From JBDZVM01 sp040255675 (GTDB lineage: Bacteria > Actinomycetota > Actinomycetes > Acidothermales > Acidothermaceae), in contig JBDZVM010000001.1 in the NCBI GenBank assembly GCA_040255675.1, positions 178,171 to 242,170 of the forward strand: a stretch of DNA of 64,000 bases, in the 5' to 3' direction. The translations under genes and the position numbers were made by a program. Each line of letters begins with the position of its first letter. Positions within the stretch are counted from its first letter, which is position 1. A model generated the notes under the pieces. It was not told the DNA's origin and did not search any database. It was given only the letters and a program-made list of their open reading frames with translations. This document shows positions 1 to 9,242 of the stretch, one piece after another.

Positions 1-1308
1 TTCGTGATCGACCCCCAGCGCGACATCGATCGCGTGCTCGATCTAGCCGCGGAGCGTGGTGTCGTCGTACGGCATGTGTTCGAGACCCACATCCACAACG
101 ACTACGTCACCGGCGGGCGCGCGCTAGCCAACGCGACGGGTGCCACCTACCACGTCAACATCGAAGACCCGGTCACCTTCGAGCGAGAGCCGATTGCCGA
201 CGGCGATGTCGTTGCGGTCACTCCGACGTTGTCGTTGAAGGCCTTGGCGACTCCGGGGCACACGTTTACGCACCTGTCATACGCGCTGCTTGAAAACGGA
301 AATCCCGTTGGCGTGTTTACCGGCGGATCACTGTTGTTCGGCTCCACCGGCCGACCCGACCTGCTCGGCCCCGACGCCACCGATGCCTTGGCTCACGCGC
401 AATTTCAGTCCGCTCGCCGGCTCGCGACTGAACTACCGGACGACGCGCAGGTGTTTCCCACACACGGATTCGGCAGTTTTTGCGCCGCGACCCAAACCGA
501 TGAAACGACGTCCGCATCGACGATTGCCAACGAGAAGCGAACGAATCCGGCGCTGACGCACGACGAGGCGGCGTTCATTCGCACGATGCTTGACGGGCTC
601 GATGCCTACCCGGCGTATTACGCGCGCATGACACCCGCCAATCTGAACGCGCCGGGCCAGCCGCCCGACCTGTCGCCGGCGCGGCTGGTCGACGTCGCCG
701 ACGTGCGCAGGCGGATCGATGCCGGCGAATGGGTGGTCGACCTGCGCCACCGCAGGGCGTTCGTCGCCGGACACTTGCGAGGCTCGTTCAGCTTCGGTCT
801 GGACGAATCGTTCGCCACCTATCTCGGCTGGGTTATTCCGTGGGAGATGCCGCTCACTTTGATTGGCGAGACACCGGAGGAGGTCGACCAAGCGTGGCGC
901 GAACTTGTGAGGATCGGGATCGATCGGCCGGCAGCCGCCGTGCTCGGTTCGCCGACGCAATGGGCGACAGAAAAGCCGCTGGCAACTATGAAAACTGCGA
1001 CGTTCGCCGACGTCGAACCGACACGGTCGCGGCGCGACATCGTCGTTCTCGACGTGCGGCGCAACCTCGAGTGGAATGCGGGGCACGTTGCGGGCGCCGT
1101 CCACATCCCGCTTCACGAACTGCTCGGCCGGATCGACGACGTACCGGACGCCGAAGTGTGGGTGCACTGTGCCGCGGGATATCGGGCGTCGATCGCGGCG
1201 TCCATGCTTGCGGCGGCCGGCCGCGACATCGTGCTCATTGACGACGACTACGACAACGCCGCGAAATCCGGCGTCCGTCTCGACCAAACCACGCGGGAGA
1301 TCAGGTGA
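1..1308 (+). CDS. MBL-fold hydrolase fused to two rhodanese domains (5' partial)
   Basis: Cytoplasmic sulfur-metabolism protein of the persulfide dioxygenase-like/rhodanese type. The frame is open through base 1 and begins inside the first MBL strand (VIDPQRD), so the true start lies upstream of the window. The MBL domain shows THIHNDY near residue 28, PGHTFTH near 84 and FPTHG near 152. The canonical HxHxDH motif reads HxHxDY, so one metal ligand is changed. Two rhodanese domains follow. The first (about 225-320) lacks a catalytic Cys; the second (about 345-430) has one in HCAAGYRAS. Its stop overlaps the start of the next rhodanese gene, and a TauE exporter follows, suggesting one operon for persulfide/sulfite handling. 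The family call is secure; the substrate is inferred. Confidence 0.9.
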   Translation, partial: FVIDPQRDIDRVLDLAAERGVVVRHVFETHIHNDYVTGGRALANATGATYHVNIEDPVTFEREPIADGDVVAVTPTLSLKALATPGHTFTHLSYALLENGNPVGVFTGGSLLFGSTGRPDLLGPDATDALAHAQFQSARRLATELPDDAQVFPTHGFGSFCAATQTDETTSASTIANEKRTNPALTHDEAAFIRTMLDGLDAYPAYYARMTPANLNAPGQPPDLSPARLVDVADVRRRIDAGEWVVDLRHRRAFVAGHLRGSFSFGLDESFATYLGWVIPWEMPLTLIGETPEEVDQAWRELVRIGIDRPAAAVLGSPTQWATEKPLATMKTATFADVEPTRSRRDIVVLDVRRNLEWNAGHVAGAVHIPLHELLGRIDDVPDAEVWVHCAAGYRASIAASMLAAAGRDIVLIDDDYDNAAKSGVRLDQTTREIR

Positions 1309-1664
1309 ACCTCGGCAAACTTTTCGGCGCGTCGTACCCGAAGATCAACGTGAACGAGGCCGCGCGGCTCGCCGACGACGGCGCGGTGCTGCTCGATGTG
1401 CGCGATCCGCACGAGTGGCAGGCAGGGCACGCGCCGAATGCTCGCCACCTGCCATTGGCGGAGTTGTCACGGCGGCTTGACGAAGTCCCGGCGAACAAGC
1501 CGATCCTAACCATCTGCCGGTCGGGGCATCGCTCGGGTCGCGCGGCCGCGATACTCGCTGACGCGGGCAGGGACGTGTCGAACGTCGCCGGCGGCATGAG
1601 TGCCTGGTCGCGCGCCGGGTTACCGGTCGTCGCCAAAGGTGGCGCGCCCGGCCGTATCGCTTAG
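1305..1664 (+). CDS. single-domain rhodanese (sulfurtransferase)
   Basis: A 119-aa single rhodanese domain, the usual length for stand-alone forms. The active-site loop CRSGHRS carries the catalytic Cys, and the LLDVRDPHEW and AGHAPNARHLPL motifs are intact. Such enzymes carry sulfane sulfur as a Cys-persulfide. The GTG start overlaps the upstream stop (GTGA), indicating translational coupling to the MBL-rhodanese gene. TauE/SafE starts 5 bp after its stop. The role in persulfide transfer upstream of sulfite or thiosulfate export is inferred from this context. Confidence 0.92.
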   Translation: MNLGKLFGASYPKINVNEAARLADDGAVLLDVRDPHEWQAGHAPNARHLPLAELSRRLDEVPANKPILTICRSGHRSGRAAAILADAGRDVSNVAGGMSAWSRAGLPVVAKGGAPGRIA

Positions 1665-1669
1665 GCGAG

Positions 1670-2452
1670 ATGTTTGCCGCCGCCGCCTTCGGAGTGCTGA
1701 TCGGTGCCGCGCTCGGGCTCCTCGGCGGAGGCGGGTCGATTCTCGCCGTCCCCGCTCTCGTCTACGGCGTCGGCGAATCCGTGCCGCGGGCGGTGACGAC
1801 GTCGCTGTTCATCGTCGGCGTGTCTGCCGGTATGGGTGCGCTCCCTCGCGCGCGTGCCGGACAGGTGCGCTGGTCGATCGCGGCGGTGTTCGGTGCGGCA
1901 GGCGTCGTGACCGCGTTCGCCGGGACGGCGGTCAACCGGCTCATGCCCGCCAGGATCCTGCTCCTGGGATTCGCGGCTCTCATGGTCGCGGTCGCGGTCC
2001 GCATGCTGTGGGGGCGGGTCGAGCGGCGTGGTACCTGCATCGCACTGGACGGCGCGATCAATTGGCGGAGTTGCCTCCCGAAAGCGGTTGGCGCCGGAGC
2101 GGTCGTCGGCTTCCTGACGGGCCTGTTCGGGGTCGGCGGCGGCTTCATCATCGTGCCGGCGCTCGCCTTGTTGCTCGGGTTAGAGATGGCCATCGCGATC
2201 GGTACCTCGTTGGTCGTCATCGTCATCAACTCCGCTGCCGGGCTTGCGGCTCATCTGCGAAACACCTCGATCGACTGGACGGTGGCCGCGGTGTTCGCGG
2301 CTGCCGCGCTTTTTGCCGCGTTCTTCGCCGGGCGGTTCGGTGTTCGCGTCGACTCCGACCGGCTTCGCCGCTGGTTTGCTTTTCTCGTCGTCGGCGTCGC
2401 GGTGTTTGTCGCGCTCCAAGCGATCCTCAACACGTCCTCGATCGGGGCTTGA
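1670..2452 (+). CDS. TauE/SafE family sulfite/organosulfur exporter
   Basis: A 260-aa polytopic membrane protein with two repeated halves, each with the Gly-rich motif of the TauE/SafE family: LLGGGGSILAVPAL near residue 20 and GLFGVGGGFIIVPAL near 150. About eight hydrophobic segments are visible. The family exports sulfite, sulfoacetate or related anions. It follows two rhodanese genes in the same direction with almost no gap, so it probably removes the oxidised sulfur product of that operon. The ATG at 1670 is the only start that keeps the first transmembrane helix whole. Confidence 0.9.
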   Translation: MFAAAAFGVLIGAALGLLGGGGSILAVPALVYGVGESVPRAVTTSLFIVGVSAGMGALPRARAGQVRWSIAAVFGAAGVVTAFAGTAVNRLMPARILLLGFAALMVAVAVRMLWGRVERRGTCIALDGAINWRSCLPKAVGAGAVVGFLTGLFGVGGGFIIVPALALLLGLEMAIAIGTSLVVIVINSAAGLAAHLRNTSIDWTVAAVFAAAALFAAFFAGRFGVRVDSDRLRRWFAFLVVGVAVFVALQAILNTSSIGA

Positions 2453-2522
2453 CCGGTCGGCCGCGCGTCGCGGTCTCGCCGACGGCGACGGCCGGTCGCG
2501 GCGCGCCTGACATGATGGCTCG

Positions 2523-3851
2523 GTGAATGCGGCAGGGCCCGCGGGGCAGCGCCAACCGGATCGAGGCGCGAAAGAGCCCCATCGGGCCCGATCTGACGTG
2601 CGGACGACGCTGACAGCGGACGGCCGCGGCACCGACGACGCTGCCGACCGGCAATCTCGCTCGCGCTTCCGCGGGGCGTGGCTGGTCGCGGCGGTTTTCG
2701 TCGTCGCGGCGGCCATGCGGACGCCGGTGTCGAGCGTCGGCCCGGTACTGACCGACATTCGCCAAAGTCTCGGGCTTTCCGCCGTCGCCGTTTCGGTGCT
2801 TACCGCGCTGCCCGTCGTCTGCTTCGGCGCGCTCGCTCCACTCGGGCCGTGGATGACTCGAAAACTCGGTCTCACAAGGGCGATCGCCGCTTTTTGCGCG
2901 GCGATCGTCGCGGGCCTGCTCATTCGTGTCGGTGCACACACGGGGTTGCTCTTTTTCGGAACATTCGTGGCGGCAGGCGGAATCGCGGCAGCAAACGTGT
3001 TGCTGCCCGCGCTCATCAAACGCGACTACCCATCGCGTACCGGCGCGATGATGGGCGTGTACACGCTCGGAGTCATCGCTTCGGGCGCGCTGGGCGCGGG
3101 TCTCACCGTTCCTTTCGCCGACGCCGTCGGCGGCGGCTGGCGGTGGGGTCTTGGCATCTGGGCGGCACCCGCGGCCGCCGCCCTCGTCGTGTGGATGCCG
3201 TGGCTGAAGGTCGACTCAGGCACCGCCCTGCAGCCGCCCGCCCCGTTCAAACGCTTACTGCGTGATCGGATCGCCTGGTCGGTGACGCTGTTCTTCGGCG
3301 TCCAGTCGGTGGGGTTCTACGCCATCTTGACGTGGCTGCCGACATTGTTCGAAGATCACGGGTTCAGCGACGTGCGAGCGGGCGCGTTGTTGTCGGTGTC
3401 CTCGCTCGTGCAGGCGCCGATCGCACTGGTCACGCCCTCGATCGCGGCGCGGCTGCGGACGCAGGCTTTACCGATGTGCGTGTCTGTCGGCTTCATCGCG
3501 GCGGGATTGTCGGGGTTGCTGATTGCGCCGACCTTTTTGCCTTTACTGTGGGTGATCGTGCTCGGTATCGGGCAAGGGGCTTCTTTCCCCCTCGCGCTCA
3601 TCCTGATGGTGTTGCGAACTCGCACAGCTGAGGTGACGCAGCAGCTTTCATCGATGTCGCAAGGAATCGGCTATCTCATCGCGGCACTCGGGCCGCTGGT
3701 TGTCGGCGCCGTGCATGACGCCGCCGGCACTTGGGTGCTACCGCTCGCCATTCTGCTCGCCTTGTGCGTGCCGCAACTGCTTTTCGGTCTCGACGCCGCC
3801 AGGCCCCGCTTCGTCGGGCAGCACGACGGCACGGACGGCCGGGACGGCTGA
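2523..3851 (+). CDS. CynX/NimT-type MFS transporter
   Basis: A 442-aa major facilitator with about 12 transmembrane helices. The segment from MRTPVSSVGPVL through the DIRQSLGLS region resembles the CynX/NimT subfamily (cyanate or 2-nitroimidazole transport), where this loop after helix 1 is conserved. The first ~55 residues are hydrophilic and Arg-rich, longer than usual for the family, so a start further downstream is possible; the GTG at 2523 lies 70 bp after TauE. It converges on the delta-60 repeat gene with a 30-bp gap. The substrate cannot be read from sequence. Confidence 0.8.
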   Translation: MNAAGPAGQRQPDRGAKEPHRARSDVRTTLTADGRGTDDAADRQSRSRFRGAWLVAAVFVVAAAMRTPVSSVGPVLTDIRQSLGLSAVAVSVLTALPVVCFGALAPLGPWMTRKLGLTRAIAAFCAAIVAGLLIRVGAHTGLLFFGTFVAAGGIAAANVLLPALIKRDYPSRTGAMMGVYTLGVIASGALGAGLTVPFADAVGGGWRWGLGIWAAPAAAALVVWMPWLKVDSGTALQPPAPFKRLLRDRIAWSVTLFFGVQSVGFYAILTWLPTLFEDHGFSDVRAGALLSVSSLVQAPIALVTPSIAARLRTQALPMCVSVGFIAAGLSGLLIAPTFLPLLWVIVLGIGQGASFPLALILMVLRTRTAEVTQQLSSMSQGIGYLIAALGPLVVGAVHDAAGTWVLPLAILLALCVPQLLFGLDAARPRFVGQHDGTDGRDG

Positions 3852-3881
3852 AGTTGACGCAACCAGCGTCTGGCGCAGGAA

Positions 3882-6143
3882 CTACGAAACTTCGTTGTGG
3901 ATAGTGATATCGCCGCCGGTGACGTCTCCTGAGGCTTGGTAAATGGGGGTTGCTGTGTTGGGGTCTGTGCCAGTGGCGTAGATGCGCAAAACGAGGTGGT
4001 CGGGGGTCCCAGACTTGTTAGAGTCGCGGGCGTCGATCCGGATCGGGTACCTGGTGGTGCCACCGTTGATGGTGGCTTGGCCTTGGAAGTGTGCCCACTG
4101 GGTGTTGGTGACGACGAGCCATTGGAATCCGGTGGAGCTAAGGTGGAAGTCACCGGCATTGTAGTGGAACTCGAAGTTGCCGCCCGGTACTGTGGTTTGG
4201 CCGTTTTGGTATTTGACGACGAACCCGAAGTTCGCTTTGGAAGTGCCGTCCAGGCCAGGGAGCAAGTCACCGGTCTCTGAGGTTGCGCCGCCGGGGATGA
4301 TCCAGCCGCCGCCGGTGGCGAACCCGCCGTTCGGGTCGTAGACCACCAGCAGCGCGGTAGAAGATGCCGACCAGTTCCCGGCAGCATCGACGGCGCGGAC
4401 GCCGACGGGGTAGAGGCCGGCGGCGAGCCCGGAGATTGCGCCGCTGAGTGTGCCGTTGGAGGACACCAGCGGGGTAGCCTGCCCTATACCGGGGTCGGTG
4501 CCTATCCATATCTCCCCGCCCACCACGCCGGACAATGCGTCGGACACGGCCGCCGTGACGCCGGTGGTGTCCGAGACCGCCATTGGTTGGATCGAGAATG
4601 TTGGAATACCGACTACAGGCGCGGTCTGGTCCACGTTGACGGTCAGGCTCGCGCTCGCGGTGTTACCGGCGTTGTCATACGCGGTGCCGGTGATGATCTG
4701 ATCTGCGCCGTCGCTGTTGATCGTGACCGACGCTGGGCACGTTGCGACGCCCGACAAAGCGTCCGCGCAAGTGAAAGTGATTGTTACCGGCTTGTTGTAC
4801 CAGCCGTCGCTGTTGGGCTGGCGGTCGACTGCCGCAGTTACCGTTGGAGCGGTGGTGTCGACAAGCCCCACATATCGGACGACTTCGAAGTCAGAGCCGC
4901 TGTAACCGGCGGTCACGATCGCTCCGTCGGGTTGCAGCGCGAGTGCTTGTGCTTCGCCTCCGCTTGGATAAGCGGTCGTAACAATACCGTCGACTCCGAA
5001 GGTCTGGTCGAGGCGGCCGTCAGCGTTGTACCGGACAACCGCCGTCACCGCACTTGAGGTCTGATCGACCGCAACAACCTTGCCGTCTGTCTGGGTTGCC
5101 ACTCCGTAAATCGCAGACCCGGAGCCGACGTTGGTGACTACAACGCCATTGTCACCAAATGTCGGGTCGAGAGTGCCATCGGGTTGATACCGCGCCAGAG
5201 TGGAAGCCTCACCGCCGAGGTAGTAACCCCATCCGCCGACTACGAGCTTCCCGTCAGGTAACAAGGCGACGGAATAAGCAGCTGCACCAGACGTCGTGGT
5301 CGCTTGTCCATTGGAACCAAACGTAGGGTCCAGCGAGCCGTTGGACGTGAGGCGGACGAGACCGAACGACGGGTAGCTGTTTCCGACGTCGCCGACTGCC
5401 ACTATGGCACCGCCGGGTTCAACGGCGACCGCAAACGCGTCTGAGTAGACGCCGAAGTCAACCACTGCCACACCGTCGCTTCCGAACGTACTATCGAGCG
5501 AACCGTTCGTTTGATACCTCGCTATGAGGAAATCGCCTGTCGTGTCGTAAGCGACGTGTCCAGCGACGACGATATCGCCGTCGGATTCGATTGCCACCCC
5601 ATATCCGAAGGCCTCGATGCCTACGGACGTCGTCACGAAGCCGTTGCTGCCAAAGCCATCGTCGGGCGACCCATCGTGAAGATAACGTGCTACGAGTATG
5701 GCATGCCTTCCGGTGGTCAGCCTGACATCGCCGGCGACAACGATCGATCCGTCCCCTTCCGTCGTGACTGCACGCACGTCGACATCGCTACCGAAGTCGG
5801 TTATTACCCTTCCACCTAAGCCGAAGCTGGTGTCGAGTGAGCCGGCGTCGTTGTAGCGCGCAATCGCGATTTCCCTTCGGCAGTCGAACGGAAATGGCAG
5901 ACACGACGAAGGATCCTGGGTGGTCCCGGCCGCGATTATTTTGCCGTCGCTGTCGATAGTGACGGCGGAGGCGGAGTCGCTGCCTCCGAAATCCGTCGCG
6001 ACTTCTCCTGCGACTCCAAATGTCGGATCGAGGTCTCCCGGTGTCAACGCGTTCGCTGACGCCACGGTAGGCACCACGACAATGCCAGCAATTGCTAGAG
6101 CTATAAGACCGTACAAGCTGTCGCGAGATTTCAACTGTGGCAC
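3882..6143 (-). CDS. secreted delta-60 repeat protein with Ig-like and post-COAP-1-like C-terminus
   Basis: A 753-aa exported protein. It has an N-terminal signal peptide (KSRDSLYGLIALAIAGIV, cleavage near VASANA). About eight repeats of the delta-60/DUF5122 type follow (pattern LDxTFGxxGxVxT, about 50 residues each), probably forming a beta-propeller. Next are a chitobiase/Ig-like segment with the phrase TFTCADALSGVATCPASVT, a second Ig-like stretch, and a C-terminal domain containing GGGWIIPGGA and ANFGFVVKY, resembling the post-COAP-1 domain. Such proteins are secreted or surface proteins of unknown role. The GTG start gives an intact signal peptide. No sorting signal is visible at the C-terminus. 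Confidence 0.85.
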   Translation of the reverse strand: MPQLKSRDSLYGLIALAIAGIVVVPTVASANALTPGDLDPTFGVAGEVATDFGGSDSASAVTIDSDGKIIAAGTTQDPSSCLPFPFDCRREIAIARYNDAGSLDTSFGLGGRVITDFGSDVDVRAVTTEGDGSIVVAGDVRLTTGRHAILVARYLHDGSPDDGFGSNGFVTTSVGIEAFGYGVAIESDGDIVVAGHVAYDTTGDFLIARYQTNGSLDSTFGSDGVAVVDFGVYSDAFAVAVEPGGAIVAVGDVGNSYPSFGLVRLTSNGSLDPTFGSNGQATTTSGAAAYSVALLPDGKLVVGGWGYYLGGEASTLARYQPDGTLDPTFGDNGVVVTNVGSGSAIYGVATQTDGKVVAVDQTSSAVTAVVRYNADGRLDQTFGVDGIVTTAYPSGGEAQALALQPDGAIVTAGYSGSDFEVVRYVGLVDTTAPTVTAAVDRQPNSDGWYNKPVTITFTCADALSGVATCPASVTINSDGADQIITGTAYDNAGNTASASLTVNVDQTAPVVGIPTFSIQPMAVSDTTGVTAAVSDALSGVVGGEIWIGTDPGIGQATPLVSSNGTLSGAISGLAAGLYPVGVRAVDAAGNWSASSTALLVVYDPNGGFATGGGWIIPGGATSETGDLLPGLDGTSKANFGFVVKYQNGQTTVPGGNFEFHYNAGDFHLSSTGFQWLVVTNTQWAHFQGQATINGGTTRYPIRIDARDSNKSGTPDHLVLRIYATGTDPNTATPIYQASGDVTGGDITIHNEVS

Positions 6144-6657
6144 TTCCCACCCACTGATTAGGTCCCACCTCGTCGTTCAGGCTAGCGCCGCGCAGGCCAG
6201 TGCGGGACAACTTCGTCGAACTGGCTGCTTACCGGCCTGATGCTACGCCCAGCGCAATTCGGGCACGGCGCGCGGCGAGCGGGCACCCAACGCAGTGGAC
6301 CGGATCCTTCAGGCCCACGCGCGGCGTACGGCTCACCTAACGTGGCCGGATAGAGGGAGGTGAAGCCTGAAGGCCTGGGTGTGCCTGGGCCCGACGGTCG
6401 GGGCGCCCATTGATGCGGCCTGGGGTCAGGCAACGAACATACCTCGGCGCCCGTGACCTCACCTGGCTGCCGTTGCGCCCCACAACCGCATCGCTGATGC
6501 TCGATGTCGGCCAGGGGAACGAATTCGGTAACCCTCACAACGGTTCCTCCTACTGCGGCTGCCGTATAGGACAAGGAGCCTCGGCGCGCGAAGACGCTGA
6601 GAGCGTTATGACGAAGGGTTGTCTGCGCAGATGGGTTGAATACCGAGATCGATACCC
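6144..6657. other. 514-bp intergenic region without a supportable gene
   Basis: Lies upstream of the delta-60 protein and downstream of the CopD-CtaG gene, both on the minus strand. It should hold the delta-60 promoter and the end of the copper transcript. Open frames crossing it are antisense extensions with unlikely protein composition. An inverted pair CCTTCAGGC / GCCTGAAGG lies about 50 bp apart near 6307-6375, but I see no classical terminator or convincing promoter. Confidence 0.4.
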
Positions 6658-8691
6658 TCACTGTTCGGAATCGCGGTGCAGTTGTTCGAGGCGAGCGTTG
6701 TACGCGGCGAGATCGGCGTCTTCGGCCGCGGGGTGCCGGGCACGGCGGGAGTTTTCTCGTTCGTCGGCGCGGTACCACTGCACGAATATCGCGGCGAGCA
6801 CGATGACAGTCGGGATTTCGCCGAAGGCCCATGCGATACCGCCGCCAGTTCGCTGGTCGGCAAGCAGCGAATGCACCCACGGCAAGCGAAGTGCCGAAAA
6901 CCAGCTTTCGGCGAGCACCGTGGAGCTCATCATAATCGCGACGCCGAAAAAGGCGTGGAACGGCATGCTGGCAAACAGCAAGCCGACTCGGCCCAGATGC
7001 GGAATCTTTCGTGGCGCCGGGTCGATTCCGAGCACGACCCAAAAGAACAACATGCCGATGGCCAGGAAATGTAAGTGCATCAGAATGTGCCCGCTGTGGT
7101 GCGACAGTGACCATTCGAAGGCCGGCGTGAAGTAGAACCCGTACAGCGTCGCGATATAGAGGCCGAGCGCGACCAGCGGGTGGGTAAGCAGGCGCACCGG
7201 TTTGCTGTGCAGCACCGCCAGCAGCCATTCGCGCGCGCCCCGGCTGCCGCCTTGGCCCCGGACAGGCAGCGCGCGAAGCGCCAGCGTGATGGGGGCGCCC
7301 ATGCCGAACAGGATCGGCACGCCCATGGTCAGCGTCATGTGCTGCACCATGTGCGCACTGAAGGTGGCCTGGCCGTAGACCGCCAACCCGCCGCACAGCA
7401 CGTACGCGACCAGCAGCAGACCCGCGCCGAAGGCGATGGAACGTCCGGCCGGCCACCGGTCGCCGCGGCGCCGCAGCCGCAGCACCCCGCCGTAATACAG
7501 GACGGCGACAGTGACGATGCCGCCGAGTAAGAGCACGTCGGGCCGCCCGCCGAACACCAGCCGCCCAAGCGTCATCTTCGGTACCGGGTAACCGATCAGC
7601 AGTTCGGCCCGCGTCGGCGTCGAGGTGGGTTGCACCGGCGTCGGCGTGCGCGACAGCGCGGTCGCCAGGCCGACGGTCGCGGCCATGATGGCGAGCTCGC
7701 CCGCCACGAATCTGACAAAACCGGGTACGACGCGCTGGGCGGCGATCGGGCGCAGGTAGCGGCGTCGATGCCGGTAACCGAACGTGCCGAGCGCCACCAG
7801 CGCGACGACTTTGCCGATCACTAACCAGCCGTACCGGGTGTTCCACACCTGCTCGACGCTGCCCAGGCGCACCCACGCGTTGGCCACTCCCGAGACGCCG
7901 ATCGCGACGTAGCACCACAGCGCGAGGGTGGAAAACCGCGGCAGCAGCCCGGCGAGAATTCGCCGCGATGTACGCCCCACCAGCACGATCGCGACAAGGC
8001 CGCCGACCCACAAGGACGCCGCGAGCAGATGCACGAAAAGGCTCGACGTTGCGATGTCGTGGTTGCCCGCCGAGGCGGCATGGCCGGTGAGCGCCGGCGG
8101 AACCAACCCCCCGAGCGCGCACAAGGAAACGAACGCGCCGCCGCCGAGGGTGAACGCCGTCCGCGCACCGAGGGTGACGACCCCCGCCAGCAAAATGCTG
8201 GCCAGCTGCGCTTGCCCGAGCGAGACGCCGAGGTAGTCGCGCATCATGCCCGGGGTGAGGGCGCCGACCGGGGCCGCGACCACGTCGGAGAGCCCGAACA
8301 CGAGCCCGCCGAGCGCACCGACCAACCACACCACCCCCCACCGCGAAGCGTGGCGCAGGCAACGCAAGCCGACGCCGGACAGCTCTGCCGGCTGCCCGCG
8401 CTTGTTCGGCTCCGCCGGCGCGAGCAAGACGCCGACGGTCAAGGCACCGATGGCGCCGACCAGGCCGACGTTCGTGATCAGCGTGCAGATTGGCAGCGCC
8501 CATCCGGTCAGCGCGCCCGGGTCGGGGATGCCGGGCGGCGCGGGCGTGGGCCGCCCGCCGCCGATGAGCAGCGCGTCGATGAGGGCCACCAGCGCGGCGG
8601 CCGCGATTCCCGCGACCGCAAGCCTGGGCGTGCGGGAGGCATCCGGAAGCCGGCCGGATGAGCCGAAGCGCCCACCCGTGGAGTTGCTCAT
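6658..8691 (-). CDS. CopD-CtaG fusion: copper resistance D / cytochrome c oxidase assembly membrane protein
   Basis: A 677-aa polytopic membrane protein. The N-terminal half is a CopD-type domain (HLLAASLWVGGLVAIVL, and a segment around VWNTRYGWLVIGKVV). The C-terminal half is a CtaG/caa3-type domain with FSAHMVQHMTLTMGVPILFGMGAP and HSGHILMHLHFLAIGMLFFW, whose His and Met clusters fit copper handling. This fusion is common in Actinobacteria. The ATG at 8691 overlaps the copC stop by 4 bp (ATGA), which fixes the start; the long upstream extension of this frame is a shadow of copC. Together with YcnI and CopC it probably acquires periplasmic copper and passes it inward, including to oxidase assembly. 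Confidence 0.9.
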   Translation of the reverse strand: MSNSTGGRFGSSGRLPDASRTPRLAVAGIAAAALVALIDALLIGGGRPTPAPPGIPDPGALTGWALPICTLITNVGLVGAIGALTVGVLLAPAEPNKRGQPAELSGVGLRCLRHASRWGVVWLVGALGGLVFGLSDVVAAPVGALTPGMMRDYLGVSLGQAQLASILLAGVVTLGARTAFTLGGGAFVSLCALGGLVPPALTGHAASAGNHDIATSSLFVHLLAASLWVGGLVAIVLVGRTSRRILAGLLPRFSTLALWCYVAIGVSGVANAWVRLGSVEQVWNTRYGWLVIGKVVALVALGTFGYRHRRRYLRPIAAQRVVPGFVRFVAGELAIMAATVGLATALSRTPTPVQPTSTPTRAELLIGYPVPKMTLGRLVFGGRPDVLLLGGIVTVAVLYYGGVLRLRRRGDRWPAGRSIAFGAGLLLVAYVLCGGLAVYGQATFSAHMVQHMTLTMGVPILFGMGAPITLALRALPVRGQGGSRGAREWLLAVLHSKPVRLLTHPLVALGLYIATLYGFYFTPAFEWSLSHHSGHILMHLHFLAIGMLFFWVVLGIDPAPRKIPHLGRVGLLFASMPFHAFFGVAIMMSSTVLAESWFSALRLPWVHSLLADQRTGGGIAWAFGEIPTVIVLAAIFVQWYRADERENSRRARHPAAEDADLAAYNARLEQLHRDSEQ

Positions 8692-9242
8692 CCGGCACCT
8701 CGACGGCTCGAACTGGCGGCGCGTAAGGCCGCGCGGCGACGACCGAGGTAGTACCAGAACCCGGCGATGACCGCCGCGCCCAAAGCGATGGGGATCACTA
8801 GCCACAACAGCCCGCCGCCGGAAGTTGCGCCCGCGGATGTCGGCTGCGGCGGCGGTGCGCCCGGCCCGGGCGCGGTGAGGTCGAACTCGACCGTGCCGTG
8901 CACGGTGTGCCCGTCGACCGACACCACGCGGTAGTTGACTTCGTAGCTTCCAACAGGCCCGAGCGGATAGAGCTGTTGCGTCACCTGGTCGTCGACCGCG
9001 ACCGGCTGGCCGTCGTCCCAGCGCAGGCCGTCGGGACCCTCGACGGCCACGTGCACTTGAGTGACCGGCTCGTCGAACGTCAACGTGACGTGCGTAGGCG
9101 GGCTCGCCAGCGCGGCGCCGTCGGCGGGTGAGGTCGCGGTGAGGTACGCGTGCGCCCACGCCGGGGTGGCCGAAACCAACCCGACCATCATGGCCCCGGC
9201 GAGGGTCGCCGCGCCGAGCGCGATGCGACGGAGGCTCGTCAT
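8688..9242 (-). CDS. copC: CopC-domain copper-binding protein with C-terminal membrane anchor
   Basis: A 184-aa exported CopC protein. The signal peptide (IALGAATLAGAMMVGLVSA) is followed by PAWA and a mature N-terminal His (HAYLTATSPADGA), the residue that forms the copper-binding histidine brace in CopC proteins. The domain continues with VTLTFDEPV and ends with DGHTVHGTVEF. A Pro/Gly linker and a C-terminal transmembrane helix (LWLVIPIALGAAVIAGFWYY) with a basic tail follow, anchoring it to the outer face of the membrane. The ATG at 9242 overlaps the ycnI stop by 4 bp and the stop overlaps copD-ctaG by 4 bp, so the three genes are translationally coupled. Confidence 0.93.
   Translation of the reverse strand: MTSLRRIALGAATLAGAMMVGLVSATPAWAHAYLTATSPADGAALASPPTHVTLTFDEPVTQVHVAVEGPDGLRWDDGQPVAVDDQVTQQLYPLGPVGSYEVNYRVVSVDGHTVHGTVEFDLTAPGPGAPPPQPTSAGATSGGGLLWLVIPIALGAAVIAGFWYYLGRRRAALRAASSSRRGAG

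Noticed and set aside
6182..9159. Very long minus-strand frames (838 and 833 codons) over the copper genes
   Set aside because: The first is an Arg/Ala/Pro-rich shadow in another frame. The second is the CopD-CtaG gene with a false N-terminal extension through copC; the ATGA overlap at 8688-8691 fixes the true start.
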